Positions 31,792-38,340 of a stretch of DNA of 64,000 nt are shown in pieces (position 1 is the stretch's first letter; the number at the start of each line of letters is the position of its first letter). The notes beneath the pieces were generated by a model. The model saw nothing but the letters and a program-made list of their open reading frames with translations, was not told the origin of the DNA and ran no database searches. The translations under genes were made by a program, and so were the position numbers. The stretch covers positions 124,001-188,000 of the forward strand of contig NZ_KQ948856.1 of the NCBI RefSeq assembly GCF_001514215.1. Reading direction: 5' to 3'. This DNA comes from Streptomyces bungoensis. Its GTDB lineage: Bacteria; Actinomycetota; Actinomycetes; Streptomycetales; Streptomycetaceae.

Positions 31792-31815
31792 CAAAGGTGG
31801 GAAAGTGAACCTTTG
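31792..31815 (+). promoter_or_regulatory. Operator B for the FadR-type regulator
   Basis: CAAAGGT (31792-31798), 10 nt, ACCTTTG (31809-31815): a perfect 7-bp inverted repeat with the same 10-nt centre as operator A. It lies 8 nt after the regulator stop and 18 nt before the hydrolase start. Confidence 0.75.
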
Positions 31816-31833
31816 GTTTACCGGGAGGGCGGG

Positions 31834-32523
31834 GTGAGTCCTGTGCGGCCGCTGATCGGTGTGAGTACGTACCTGGAGACGCAGGCCCGCTGGGGTGTGT
31901 GGACGCTGGAGGCGGCCCTGCTGCCCTCGGCGTACCCGCGGCTCGTGCAGGGGGCCGGCGGACTGGCCGCCATGCTGCCGCCGGACGACCCCGGGCACGC
32001 GGCCCGGGTGGTGGGGCGGCTGGACGGCCTGGTGATCGCGGGCGGACCGGACGTCGACCCGGCGCGCTACGGCGCCGAGCGCTCGCCGCGCACCGGGCCG
32101 CCGGCACACGAGCGGGACGCCTGGGAGCTGGCCCTGATCGGGGCGGCGCTGTCGGCGGGGGTGCCGCTGCTGGGGATCTGCCGGGGCATGCAGCTGCTGA
32201 ACGTGGCGCTCGGGGGCACCCTCGTCCAGCATCTGGAGGGGCACGCGGAGGTGGTCGGGGTGTTCGGCGGGCACCCGGTGAAGCCGGTGCCGGGGACGGT
32301 GTTCGGCGGGATCGTCCCGGAGGAGGTGCTGGTGCCGACGTACCACCACCAGGCGGTCGAGCGGCTCGGGGCGGGCCTGGTGGCCTCGGCCCACGCGGCG
32401 GACGGCACGGTGGAGGCGCTCGAACTCCCACCGGGCGACGGCTGGGCGCTGGGGGTCCAGTGGCACCCGGAGATGGGCGAGGACCTGCGGGTGATGCGGG
32501 CGCTGGTGGCGGCGGCCTCCTGA
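31834..32523 (+). CDS. Class I glutamine amidotransferase-like gamma-glutamyl hydrolase (PuuD type)
   Basis: 229 residues from GTG 31834, with GGGAGGG 4-5 nt upstream. The catalytic triad is Cys116 (LLGICRGMQLLNVALGG), His211 and Glu213 (VQWHPEMGED). VIAGGPDVDPARYG and PTYHHQAVERLG are family signatures of gamma-glutamyl-GABA hydrolase. It would release glutamate from the glutamylated acid made by GlnA4, SDR and ALDH, closing a glutamate-sparing cycle like the E. coli Puu pathway. The gene has its own operator. Confidence 0.92.
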   Translation: MSPVRPLIGVSTYLETQARWGVWTLEAALLPSAYPRLVQGAGGLAAMLPPDDPGHAARVVGRLDGLVIAGGPDVDPARYGAERSPRTGPPAHERDAWELALIGAALSAGVPLLGICRGMQLLNVALGGTLVQHLEGHAEVVGVFGGHPVKPVPGTVFGGIVPEEVLVPTYHHQAVERLGAGLVASAHAADGTVEALELPPGDGWALGVQWHPEMGEDLRVMRALVAAAS

Positions 32524-32531
32524 AGGAGGCC
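32514..32531 (+). terminator. Hairpin spanning the hydrolase stop codon
   Basis: GGCCTCC (32514-32520) and GGAGGCC (32525-32531) form a 7-bp stem. The TGA stop lies in the TGAA loop. Confidence 0.55.
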
Positions 32532-32556
32532 GTACCCCCCGGTCCCCGATGCCGTG

Positions 32557-33498
32557 CTACCCGCGCGTCAGGGACAGCAGTTCCCGGGCCGGTCCCGTGG
32601 GGCGGTGGCCCGTGGGCCATACCGCGCGCAGGTCGCGGCGCAGGGACACGCCGTCCACCGGGATGCTCACCAGGCGCCGCATGGCCAGCTCCTCCCCCAC
32701 CGCCAGCTCGCTCAGGACCGAGGGGCCGGCGCCGCTGACCGCCGACGCCTTCACCGCCGTCGTCGAGGAGAGCTCGATCAGCGGGCGGGCGAGGCCGCCC
32801 AACGCGGTGTCGAGCACCTGGCGGGTGCCGGAGCCGCGTTCCCGGAGGATGAGCGGGGTGGCCGCCAGCTCCCGCGGGGTCAGCGGGCGCCGGCGGCGCG
32901 CCCAGGGGTGTCCCGGAGCCGTGACGACGATCAGGCGGTCCCGGGCGATCACCGTCGAGTCCAGGCCCGCCGGGACGGTGAGCCCCTCCACGAAGCCCAG
33001 GTCCGCCTCACCGTCCAGCAGGAGTTCGGCGACCTTCGCGGAGTTGCCCGCGAGCAGGGACACGGCGGTGTCGGGGCGCTCGGCGTGCAGGGCGAGGAGC
33101 CAGCCCGGGAGCAGGTACTCGGCGATGGTCATGCTCGCAGCGACCCGCAGCCGTGAGTCGCGGCGGTCCCGCAGGGCCCGGGCACCGGCGTCGAAGGCGG
33201 CCGCCGCCTCCACCACCCGGCGGGCCCAGTCGGTCACCAGGGCGCCCGCGTCGGTGAGCCGGGAGCCGCGCGGCGAGCGGTCGACCAGGGCCACGCCCAG
33301 CTGCCGCTCCATCGAGCGGATGCGGCTGCTGGCGGCGGGCTGGGTGATGCCGACCTCGCGTGCCGCCGCGCCGAGGCTGCCCAGCCGGGCCACGGCCAGC
33401 AGCAGTTCCAGCGCGCCGAGGTCGGGCACCCGGTGCGCCAGCGAGCCGCCGGGCCGGCCGGCGTCCGTCGCGTACTCCTCGCTCCCACTCCCACTCAT
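32557..33498 (-). CDS. LysR family transcriptional regulator
   Basis: 313 residues from ATG 33498. The winged helix is about 27-85 (LLLAVARLGSLGAAAREVGITQPAASSRIRSMERQLG). The LysR substrate-binding domain (about 112-305) includes GEADLGFVEG and VTAPGHPWARRR. It resembles CysB/YwbI-type regulators. The nearest upstream neighbour on the other strand cannot be named as its target: the genes to the left converge on it and those to the right run the same way. Target and effector are unknown. Confidence 0.92.
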   Translation of the reverse strand: MSGSGSEEYATDAGRPGGSLAHRVPDLGALELLLAVARLGSLGAAAREVGITQPAASSRIRSMERQLGVALVDRSPRGSRLTDAGALVTDWARRVVEAAAAFDAGARALRDRRDSRLRVAASMTIAEYLLPGWLLALHAERPDTAVSLLAGNSAKVAELLLDGEADLGFVEGLTVPAGLDSTVIARDRLIVVTAPGHPWARRRRPLTPRELAATPLILRERGSGTRQVLDTALGGLARPLIELSSTTAVKASAVSGAGPSVLSELAVGEELAMRRLVSIPVDGVSLRRDLRAVWPTGHRPTGPARELLSLTRG

Positions 33499-33544
33499 AA
33501 GACCAGCTTATGTCCCGTTGGGTGCGATGTACCGCGCGGCCGGC

Positions 33545-34264
33545 TCAGCGGTGGGCTGCGCGCAGGGCCGCGGCCAGTACCCGGGGCGCCTCGGTCAGCG
33601 ACGGGCCGTACCAGGTCAGGTGCCGTCCGCTGACCAGGGCGCAGGGCAGCCCGGGGAAGGCCTCGGGGCCGTCGTCGGGGGTGAACCGGTAGGGCTCGTC
33701 GGGCAGGACCACGAGGTCCGGGCCCGCCGCCCGCAGCTCCTCCAGCGGGACGCGGGGGTAGCGGTCGGGGTGCCCGGCGTACAGGTGGTGCACGCCCAGG
33801 CGGGCCAGGACGTCGCCCGCGAAGGTGTCCCGGCCCAGGACCATCCAGGGGCGGCGCCACACCGGCACGACCGCCGTGCGGCGCGCGGCGGGCGGCGGGA
33901 GCGCGGCCCAGACGGCCTCCGCCTCGGCCAGCCAGGGGGGCCGGACCGGCGCGCCGCACGCGGTCAGCACCCGGTCCAGCTCCCGGAAGGCCTGCGGGAC
34001 CGTCCGCACCTCGGTGACCAGCACCGGCAGGCCGGCCGCGCGCAGGGCGTCCAGGTCGGAAGCGCGGTTCTCCTCCTCGTTGGCGATCACCAGGTCGGGG
34101 GCGAGCGCGAGGATGCGGTCCCGGTCGGGGTTCTTGGTGCCGCCGATGCGGGTGACGTCCAGGCCGGGCGGCCGGCTGCACCAGTCGGTGGCCCCCACGA
34201 GGGCGCCGGGCAGTGTGGCGGCGACGGCCTCCGTCAGGGACGGGACCAGGGAGACGACCCGCAC
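33545..34264 (-). CDS. Helical-backbone metal/cobalamin receptor, cytosolic BtuF-like protein
   Basis: 239 residues from GTG 34264. VRVVSLVPSLTEAVAATLPG and GGTKNPDRDRILALAPDLVIANEEEN are the start of the type III periplasmic-binding fold of BtuF/FhuD proteins. The C-half has AGHPDRYPRVPLEELRAAGPDLVVLPDEPY. There is no signal peptide or lipobox, unlike transport receptors, and no permease or ATPase genes lie nearby. Its GTG shares the last base of the preceding gene's TAG, so it is coupled to the XRE-cupin regulator, which suggests intracellular ligand sensing or storage. Confidence 0.88.
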   Translation of the reverse strand: MRVVSLVPSLTEAVAATLPGALVGATDWCSRPPGLDVTRIGGTKNPDRDRILALAPDLVIANEEENRASDLDALRAAGLPVLVTEVRTVPQAFRELDRVLTACGAPVRPPWLAEAEAVWAALPPPAARRTAVVPVWRRPWMVLGRDTFAGDVLARLGVHHLYAGHPDRYPRVPLEELRAAGPDLVVLPDEPYRFTPDDGPEAFPGLPCALVSGRHLTWYGPSLTEAPRVLAAALRAAHR

Positions 34265-34836
34265 TAACGCGACCGGTCCTGGACCGCCTCGATGTGCTCG
34301 GCGACCGCCACGACGACCACCCGGGTGTCCGGGACCGTGGCCCGCCAGCGGTGGCGGACCCCGCCGGTCAGGTACAGGGTGTCGCCGCGGCCGAGGCGGT
34401 AGGCGCGGCCCTCGGCCTCGATCTCGACGGCCCCGTCGGCCACGTACATCAGCTCGTCGTTGCGGTGCTGGTACTCCCGGCCCGCGTCGTGGTCGCCGGT
34501 GAACTCGGAGGCGTGCAGCTGGTGGTGGCCGCGGACCAGGGAGCGGGTGCGCGGGACGAAGTCGCCCTCGGCGGCGGGCTCGGCGCGCACGACGTCCACG
34601 CTGCACGCCGGGTCGGCGGCGGCGAGGAGTTCCACGGCCGTGGTGCGCAGGGCGTCGGCCAGCTTCTCCAGGGAGCCGCTGCTCGGGCGCGCCTTGTCGT
34701 TCTCCACCTGGCTGAGGAAGGGCACCGACAGGCCGCTGCGCTCGGCCACCACGGCGAGGGTGAGCTCCAGCGCGCGGCGACGCCGCCGGACGGCCGCGCC
34801 CACCCGCACGGGCTGCTGCTCTTTGTGGTCGCCCAT
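34264..34836 (-). CDS. XRE-cupin transcriptional regulator
   Basis: 190 residues from ATG 34836 (MGDHKEQQPVRVGAAVRRRR), preceded by GGAGGGAGCCGGAG; the frame continues upstream to 34896. HTH_XRE is about 15-70 (LTLAVVAERSGLSVPFLSQVENDKARPS). The cupin_2 barrel is about 110-180 (YQHRNDELMYVADGAVEIE, LGRGDTLYLTGGVRHRWR), with His residues that could hold a metal. Such regulators sense small ligands through the cupin. It is the first gene of a two-gene unit with the BtuF-like receptor (TAGTG overlap). Confidence 0.92.
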   Translation of the reverse strand: MGDHKEQQPVRVGAAVRRRRRALELTLAVVAERSGLSVPFLSQVENDKARPSSGSLEKLADALRTTAVELLAAADPACSVDVVRAEPAAEGDFVPRTRSLVRGHHQLHASEFTGDHDAGREYQHRNDELMYVADGAVEIEAEGRAYRLGRGDTLYLTGGVRHRWRATVPDTRVVVVAVAEHIEAVQDRSR

Positions 34837-35146
34837 CGCTCCGGCTCCCTCCTTCACTCGTCGTGCCACGGACCGGGTGCCCACCGCCGGACACACCTCT
34901 GATGAGTTCTCTGCACCCTACGCATGTTCGGCAAACCGTTTCACGCGCCTGTCACATCCCTGACACGCCGGCGGGCCCGCACCCCCACGGTTCGAGCCAG
35001 TGCGGCGGCTCGCCGTGCAGGACGGGTCTTACCACGTTCAAGGCGGATACGGCCGTCCGTGTTCCCGCCGGCCCCGCGCCGAGAGCGCTGCGTGGTTGGC
35101 CGGATCCTTTCCGTGGGCAAGGGCGTGCGGTGGGCGCGAACGCCGG
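34837..35146. other. Spacer without recognisable gene
   Basis: About 310 bp upstream of the XRE-cupin gene. The half next to the gene is less GC-rich and probably holds its promoter. I found no frame with homology; it adjoins a transporter pseudogene and may contain further decayed sequence. Confidence 0.5.
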
Positions 35147-35362
35147 TCAGGTCACCCGGCCGCCCGGCTTCTGCCGCCCTGGCGGGGAACCGATCTTCCC
35201 GCCGAACTCGCAGGGGTGGTCCTTCAGGTCCGCCAGGGAATTCACGTCCTTGGCATAGGAGGGGACGGTCAGCTTCAGCGAGGTGGCTCCGTACCGCTTG
35301 CCGAGGCCGTAGAGCCGCTTGCCGTACTTCTTCCCGTACTCGGCGTGGGTGGCGGGCAGTCA
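35147..35362 (-). pseudogene. Remnant of a glycine-betaine/proline ABC transporter substrate-binding protein (OpuAC)
   Basis: A 70-codon open stretch bounded by TGA at both ends (35362-35360 and 35149-35147) reads LPATHAEYGKKYGKRL...YGATSLKLTVPSYAKDVN...SLADLKDHP..EFGGKIG. This matches the middle of OpuAC/ProX-type binding proteins (WLPATH, TVPSYVKDVNSLADLK, FGGKI) and then loses homology just where GIEPGAG should follow. There is no start codon, signal peptide or second lobe, and no permease or ATPase gene. It is a deletion remnant of an osmoprotectant uptake locus. Confidence 0.8.
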
Positions 35363-35447
35363 GGAGTCGATGCGGGGCGGATGCACAGGACGTGACGCGT
35401 CGTGGAGCGCACCGGGCACTGTCGGTGCCGTACGGCATGATGCGAAC

Positions 35448-36368
35448 GTGACCGGACGACTCATGCTGCTCGACACCGCATCCCTGTATTTCCGTGCCTA
35501 CTTCGGCGTGCCCGACTCCGTGCGGGCGCCGGACGGCACGCCGGTGAACGCCGTGCGCGGGCTGCTGGACTTCATCGACCGGCTGGTGCGGGACCACCGG
35601 CCGGAGCGGCTGGTGGCCTGCATGGACGCCGACTGGCGCCCCCAGTGGCGGGTCGACCTGATCCCGACGTACAAGGCGCACCGGGTCGCCGAGGAGCACG
35701 AGGGCGCGCCGGACGAGGAGCAGGTGCCCGACACACTCACCCCGCAGGTGCCGGTCATCGAGGCGGTGCTGGACGCGGTCGGCATCGCCCGGGTCGGGGT
35801 CGAGGGGTACGAGGCGGACGACGTGATCGGCACGTTCGCCGCGCGCGCGGACGGCCCGGTCGACATCGTCACCGGCGACCGCGACCTGTACCAGCTCGTC
35901 GACGACCGGCGCGGCATCCGGGTGCTGTACCCGCTGAAGGGCGTCGGCACGCTGCAGCTGACCGACGAGGCGGTGCTGCGCGAGAAGTATGGGGTCGACG
36001 GGCGGGGGTACGCGGATCTGGCGCTGCTGCGCGGCGATCCGAGCGACGGACTGCCGGGCGTGGCCGGGATCGGCGAGAAGACCGCCGCCAGGCTGCTCGC
36101 CGACTTCGGCGACCTGGCCGGGATCATGGCGGCGGCCGGCGACCCGGCGTCGAAGCTCACGCCGTCGCAGCGCAAGCGGCTCACCGAGGCCCGGCCGTAC
36201 GTCGAGGTCGCGCCGAAGGTGGTGCGGGTGGCCGGCGACGTGCCGCTGCCGGAGGTCGACACCGCGCTGCCGCGCACCCCGCGCGATCCGGCGGGGCTTG
36301 AGGAGCTGGCGGCACGCTGGGGGCTGGGCGGCTCTCTGCAGCGGCTGCTGACGACGCTCGCGCAGTGA
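35448..36368 (+). CDS. 5'-3' exonuclease (polymerase I N-domain type)
   Basis: 306 residues from GTG 35448 (VTGRLMLLDTASLYFRAYFG). The PIN-like nuclease core has LLDTASLYFRAYFGVP, MDADWRPQWRVDLIPTYKAHR, EADDVIGTFA and VTGDRDLYQLVD, with clustered Asp/Glu for two metals. The helix-hairpin-helix GLPGVAGIGEKTAARLLADFG binds DNA. It is a stand-alone flap/5' nuclease likely used in Okazaki fragment or repair processing. CATGAT, 6 nt before the GTG, may be the -10 of a leaderless mRNA. Confidence 0.93.
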   Translation: MTGRLMLLDTASLYFRAYFGVPDSVRAPDGTPVNAVRGLLDFIDRLVRDHRPERLVACMDADWRPQWRVDLIPTYKAHRVAEEHEGAPDEEQVPDTLTPQVPVIEAVLDAVGIARVGVEGYEADDVIGTFAARADGPVDIVTGDRDLYQLVDDRRGIRVLYPLKGVGTLQLTDEAVLREKYGVDGRGYADLALLRGDPSDGLPGVAGIGEKTAARLLADFGDLAGIMAAAGDPASKLTPSQRKRLTEARPYVEVAPKVVRVAGDVPLPEVDTALPRTPRDPAGLEELAARWGLGGSLQRLLTTLAQ

Positions 36369-36370
36369 TT

Positions 36371-36386
36371 CCTCTCCTGGGAGAGG
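36371..36386 (+). terminator. Short hairpin after the exonuclease gene
   Basis: CCTCTC and GAGAGG pair over a CTGG loop, 3 nt past the stop. It is weak but well placed. Confidence 0.35.
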
Positions 36387-36405
36387 TGCGGCCGGTGAGG
36401 AGATG

Positions 36406-36424
36406 CTAACTTAGGCAACCCTAA
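36406..36424 (+). promoter_or_regulatory. Iron box (DmdR/IdeR-type) before the siderophore-interacting protein gene
   Basis: CTAACTTAGGCAACCCTAA matches about 13 of 19 positions of the DtxR-family consensus TTAGGTTAGGCTCACCTAA. It lies 21 nt upstream of the start codon. Iron-replete repression by DmdR1 is expected. Confidence 0.7.
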
Positions 36425-36445
36425 CCAATGCAGCAGGAGGCCGTG

Positions 36446-37294
36446 ATGGCAGAGCGTCCGGAACGAAAGCCGCGCAGGACCCGCACCGCCCGGGTGGTGC
36501 GCACCGAGCGGCTGACCCCGCACGTGCAGCGGGTGGTGCTCGGCGGCGCCGGCCTCGCCGACTTCACGGCGGACAGCTGCACCGACCACTATGTGAAGCT
36601 GCTGTTCGGCCCCGCGGGCGTGACCTACCCGGCCCCCTTCGACCTGGAGCGGATCCGCGCCGAGTTCCCGCGGGAGCAGTGGCCGGTCACCCGGACGTAC
36701 ACGGTGCGCGCCTGGGATCCCCGGCAGCGGGAGCTGACCCTGGACTTCGTCCTGCACGGCGACGAGGGCCTGGCCGGCCCGTGGGCCACGCGGGTGCGGC
36801 CCGGGGAGAGCGTCCACTTCATGGGCCCCGGCGGTGCGTACGCGCCCGATCCTGAGGCCGACTGGCACCTGCTCGCCGGTGACGAGAGCGCGCTGCCCGC
36901 GATCGCCCGCGCCCTGGAGGCGCTGCCCGCCGGCGCCCGGGCCCACGCCTTCGTGGAGGTGGCGGGTCCCGAGGAGGAGCAGAAGATCGACTCCGACGTC
37001 GAAGTCGTCTGGCTGCACCGCGGGGAGCGGCCGGTGGGCGAGGCCCTGCTGGAGGCCGTGCGCGCGCTCGAGTTCCCGGAGGGCCGGCTGCAGGCGTTCG
37101 TGCACGGCGAGGCGTCCTTCGTGAAGGAGCTGCGCCGGCTGCTCCGGGTCGACCTGCGGATCCCGCGCGAGGACCTGTCGATCTCCGGCTACTGGCGCCT
37201 CGGGCACAACGAGGACGGCTGGCAGGCCTCCAAGCGGGAGTGGAACGCCCGTATCGAGGCCGAGCAGGAGGGCGGTGGCGCGGCGGCCGCCTGA
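36446..37294 (+). CDS. Siderophore-interacting protein (ferric-siderophore reductase, ViuB/YqjH type)
   Basis: 282 residues from ATG 36446, with CAGGAGG 5 nt upstream. The FAD-binding barrel carries RTYTVRAWDPRQRELTLDFVLHG (RxYT flavin motif). The second domain has LLAGDESALPAIARALEALP (NAD(P)H site) and ends ISGYWRLGHNEDGWQASKREW, the family C-terminal signature. It reduces ferric siderophores in the cytoplasm to release iron. The upstream iron box fits. Confidence 0.95.
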   Translation: MAERPERKPRRTRTARVVRTERLTPHVQRVVLGGAGLADFTADSCTDHYVKLLFGPAGVTYPAPFDLERIRAEFPREQWPVTRTYTVRAWDPRQRELTLDFVLHGDEGLAGPWATRVRPGESVHFMGPGGAYAPDPEADWHLLAGDESALPAIARALEALPAGARAHAFVEVAGPEEEQKIDSDVEVVWLHRGERPVGEALLEAVRALEFPEGRLQAFVHGEASFVKELRRLLRVDLRIPREDLSISGYWRLGHNEDGWQASKREWNARIEAEQEGGGAAAA

Positions 37295-37354
37295 GCCGGC
37301 GGACGGCGTCCCGCGGCCGCCGGGCGGTGGGCGGGCGCCGTACCCTGGTGCGCG

Positions 37355-38314
37355 ATGAGACGCCGTACCCCCGCCCCGCCCGCCCCGCTCCCGCAACGGG
37401 ACGGAGTCGACGCGGTGCGCGTGCGACTGCCGTCCGGCGGGGAGTGGGCGACCGTGCGGGAGCATCTCGTGGAGCGGCTGTCCGGGGCCCCGCAGGGGGC
37501 GGTCGAGGCGATGTTCCGGGCGGGGCTGGTCGTCGGCGCCGACGGGCGGGCGGTGGCGCCGGACGCGCCGTACCGGCCGGGCATGTCCGTGTGGTTCCAC
37601 CGGGAGCTGCCCGCGGAGGAGCCGGTGCCGTTCCCCGTGGAGGTGGTGTACCGCGACGCGCACATCGTCGTGGCGGACAAGCCGCACTTCCTCGCCACCA
37701 CCCCGCGCGGCGCGCACGTCGCCGAGACCGCACTGGCCCGGCTGCGGCGCGACCTGGGCATCCCGGCCCTGACCGCCGCGCACCGGCTGGACCGGCTCAC
37801 CGCGGGTCTGGTGCTGTTCACGGTGCGGCCCGAGGAGCGGGGCGCGTACCAGACGCTGTTCCGGGACCGCCGGGTGCGCAAGGAGTACGAGGCCGTAGCG
37901 CCCTACGATCCCTCGCTCGACCTGCCCCGCACCGTGCGCAGCCGCATCGTGAAGGAGCGCGGGGTACTGGCCGCCCGGGAGGTCGAGGGCGAGCCGAACG
38001 CGGTGACCCAGGTGGAGCTCGCCGAGCACCGGGAGCGCGACGGCCTCGGGCGCTACCGGCTGCTGCCCGGGACCGGCCAGACGCACCAGCTGCGCGTGCA
38101 CCTGAACGCCCTCGGCGTGCCCATCCTCGGCGACCCGCTCTACCCCGAGGTCGCCGCCCCCGTACCGGCCGGTGACTTCCGCCGTCCACTGCAACTGCTG
38201 GCGCGCAGGCTGGAGTTCACCGACCCGGTCACGGGGGTCGAGCACGCGCTCGTCAGCGGCCGGACCCTGCGGGCCTGGACCGATCCGGCCGGGTGGGCAG
38301 GCGGCGCGCCCTAG
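37355..38314 (+). CDS. RluA-family RNA pseudouridine synthase
   Basis: 319 residues from ATG 37355. An S4-like N-terminal region (about 30-80) precedes the catalytic domain: VVADKPHFLATTPRG and the catalytic Asp146 in AAHRLDRLTAGLVLFT. RLLPGTGQTHQLRVHLNALGVPILGDPLYP is the conserved C-terminal motif. It isomerises uridines in rRNA or tRNA; the target site cannot be told. It starts 60 nt after the siderophore gene and may be read from its own promoter. Confidence 0.94.
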   Translation: MRRRTPAPPAPLPQRDGVDAVRVRLPSGGEWATVREHLVERLSGAPQGAVEAMFRAGLVVGADGRAVAPDAPYRPGMSVWFHRELPAEEPVPFPVEVVYRDAHIVVADKPHFLATTPRGAHVAETALARLRRDLGIPALTAAHRLDRLTAGLVLFTVRPEERGAYQTLFRDRRVRKEYEAVAPYDPSLDLPRTVRSRIVKERGVLAAREVEGEPNAVTQVELAEHRERDGLGRYRLLPGTGQTHQLRVHLNALGVPILGDPLYPEVAAPVPAGDFRRPLQLLARRLEFTDPVTGVEHALVSGRTLRAWTDPAGWAGGAP

Positions 38315-38340
38315 GGTCTCCCGTCCGGCTCACGCCGGGC

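Noticed and set aside
34837..35146. Cobalamin riboswitch upstream of the BtuF-like operon
   Set aside because: No B12-box-like sequence or conserved core was recognisable in the spacer.
32557..36368. A genomic island or prophage suggested by mixed small genes and a pseudogene
   Set aside because: No integrase, transposase, tRNA att site or composition shift; the neighbouring genes are ordinary core-type.
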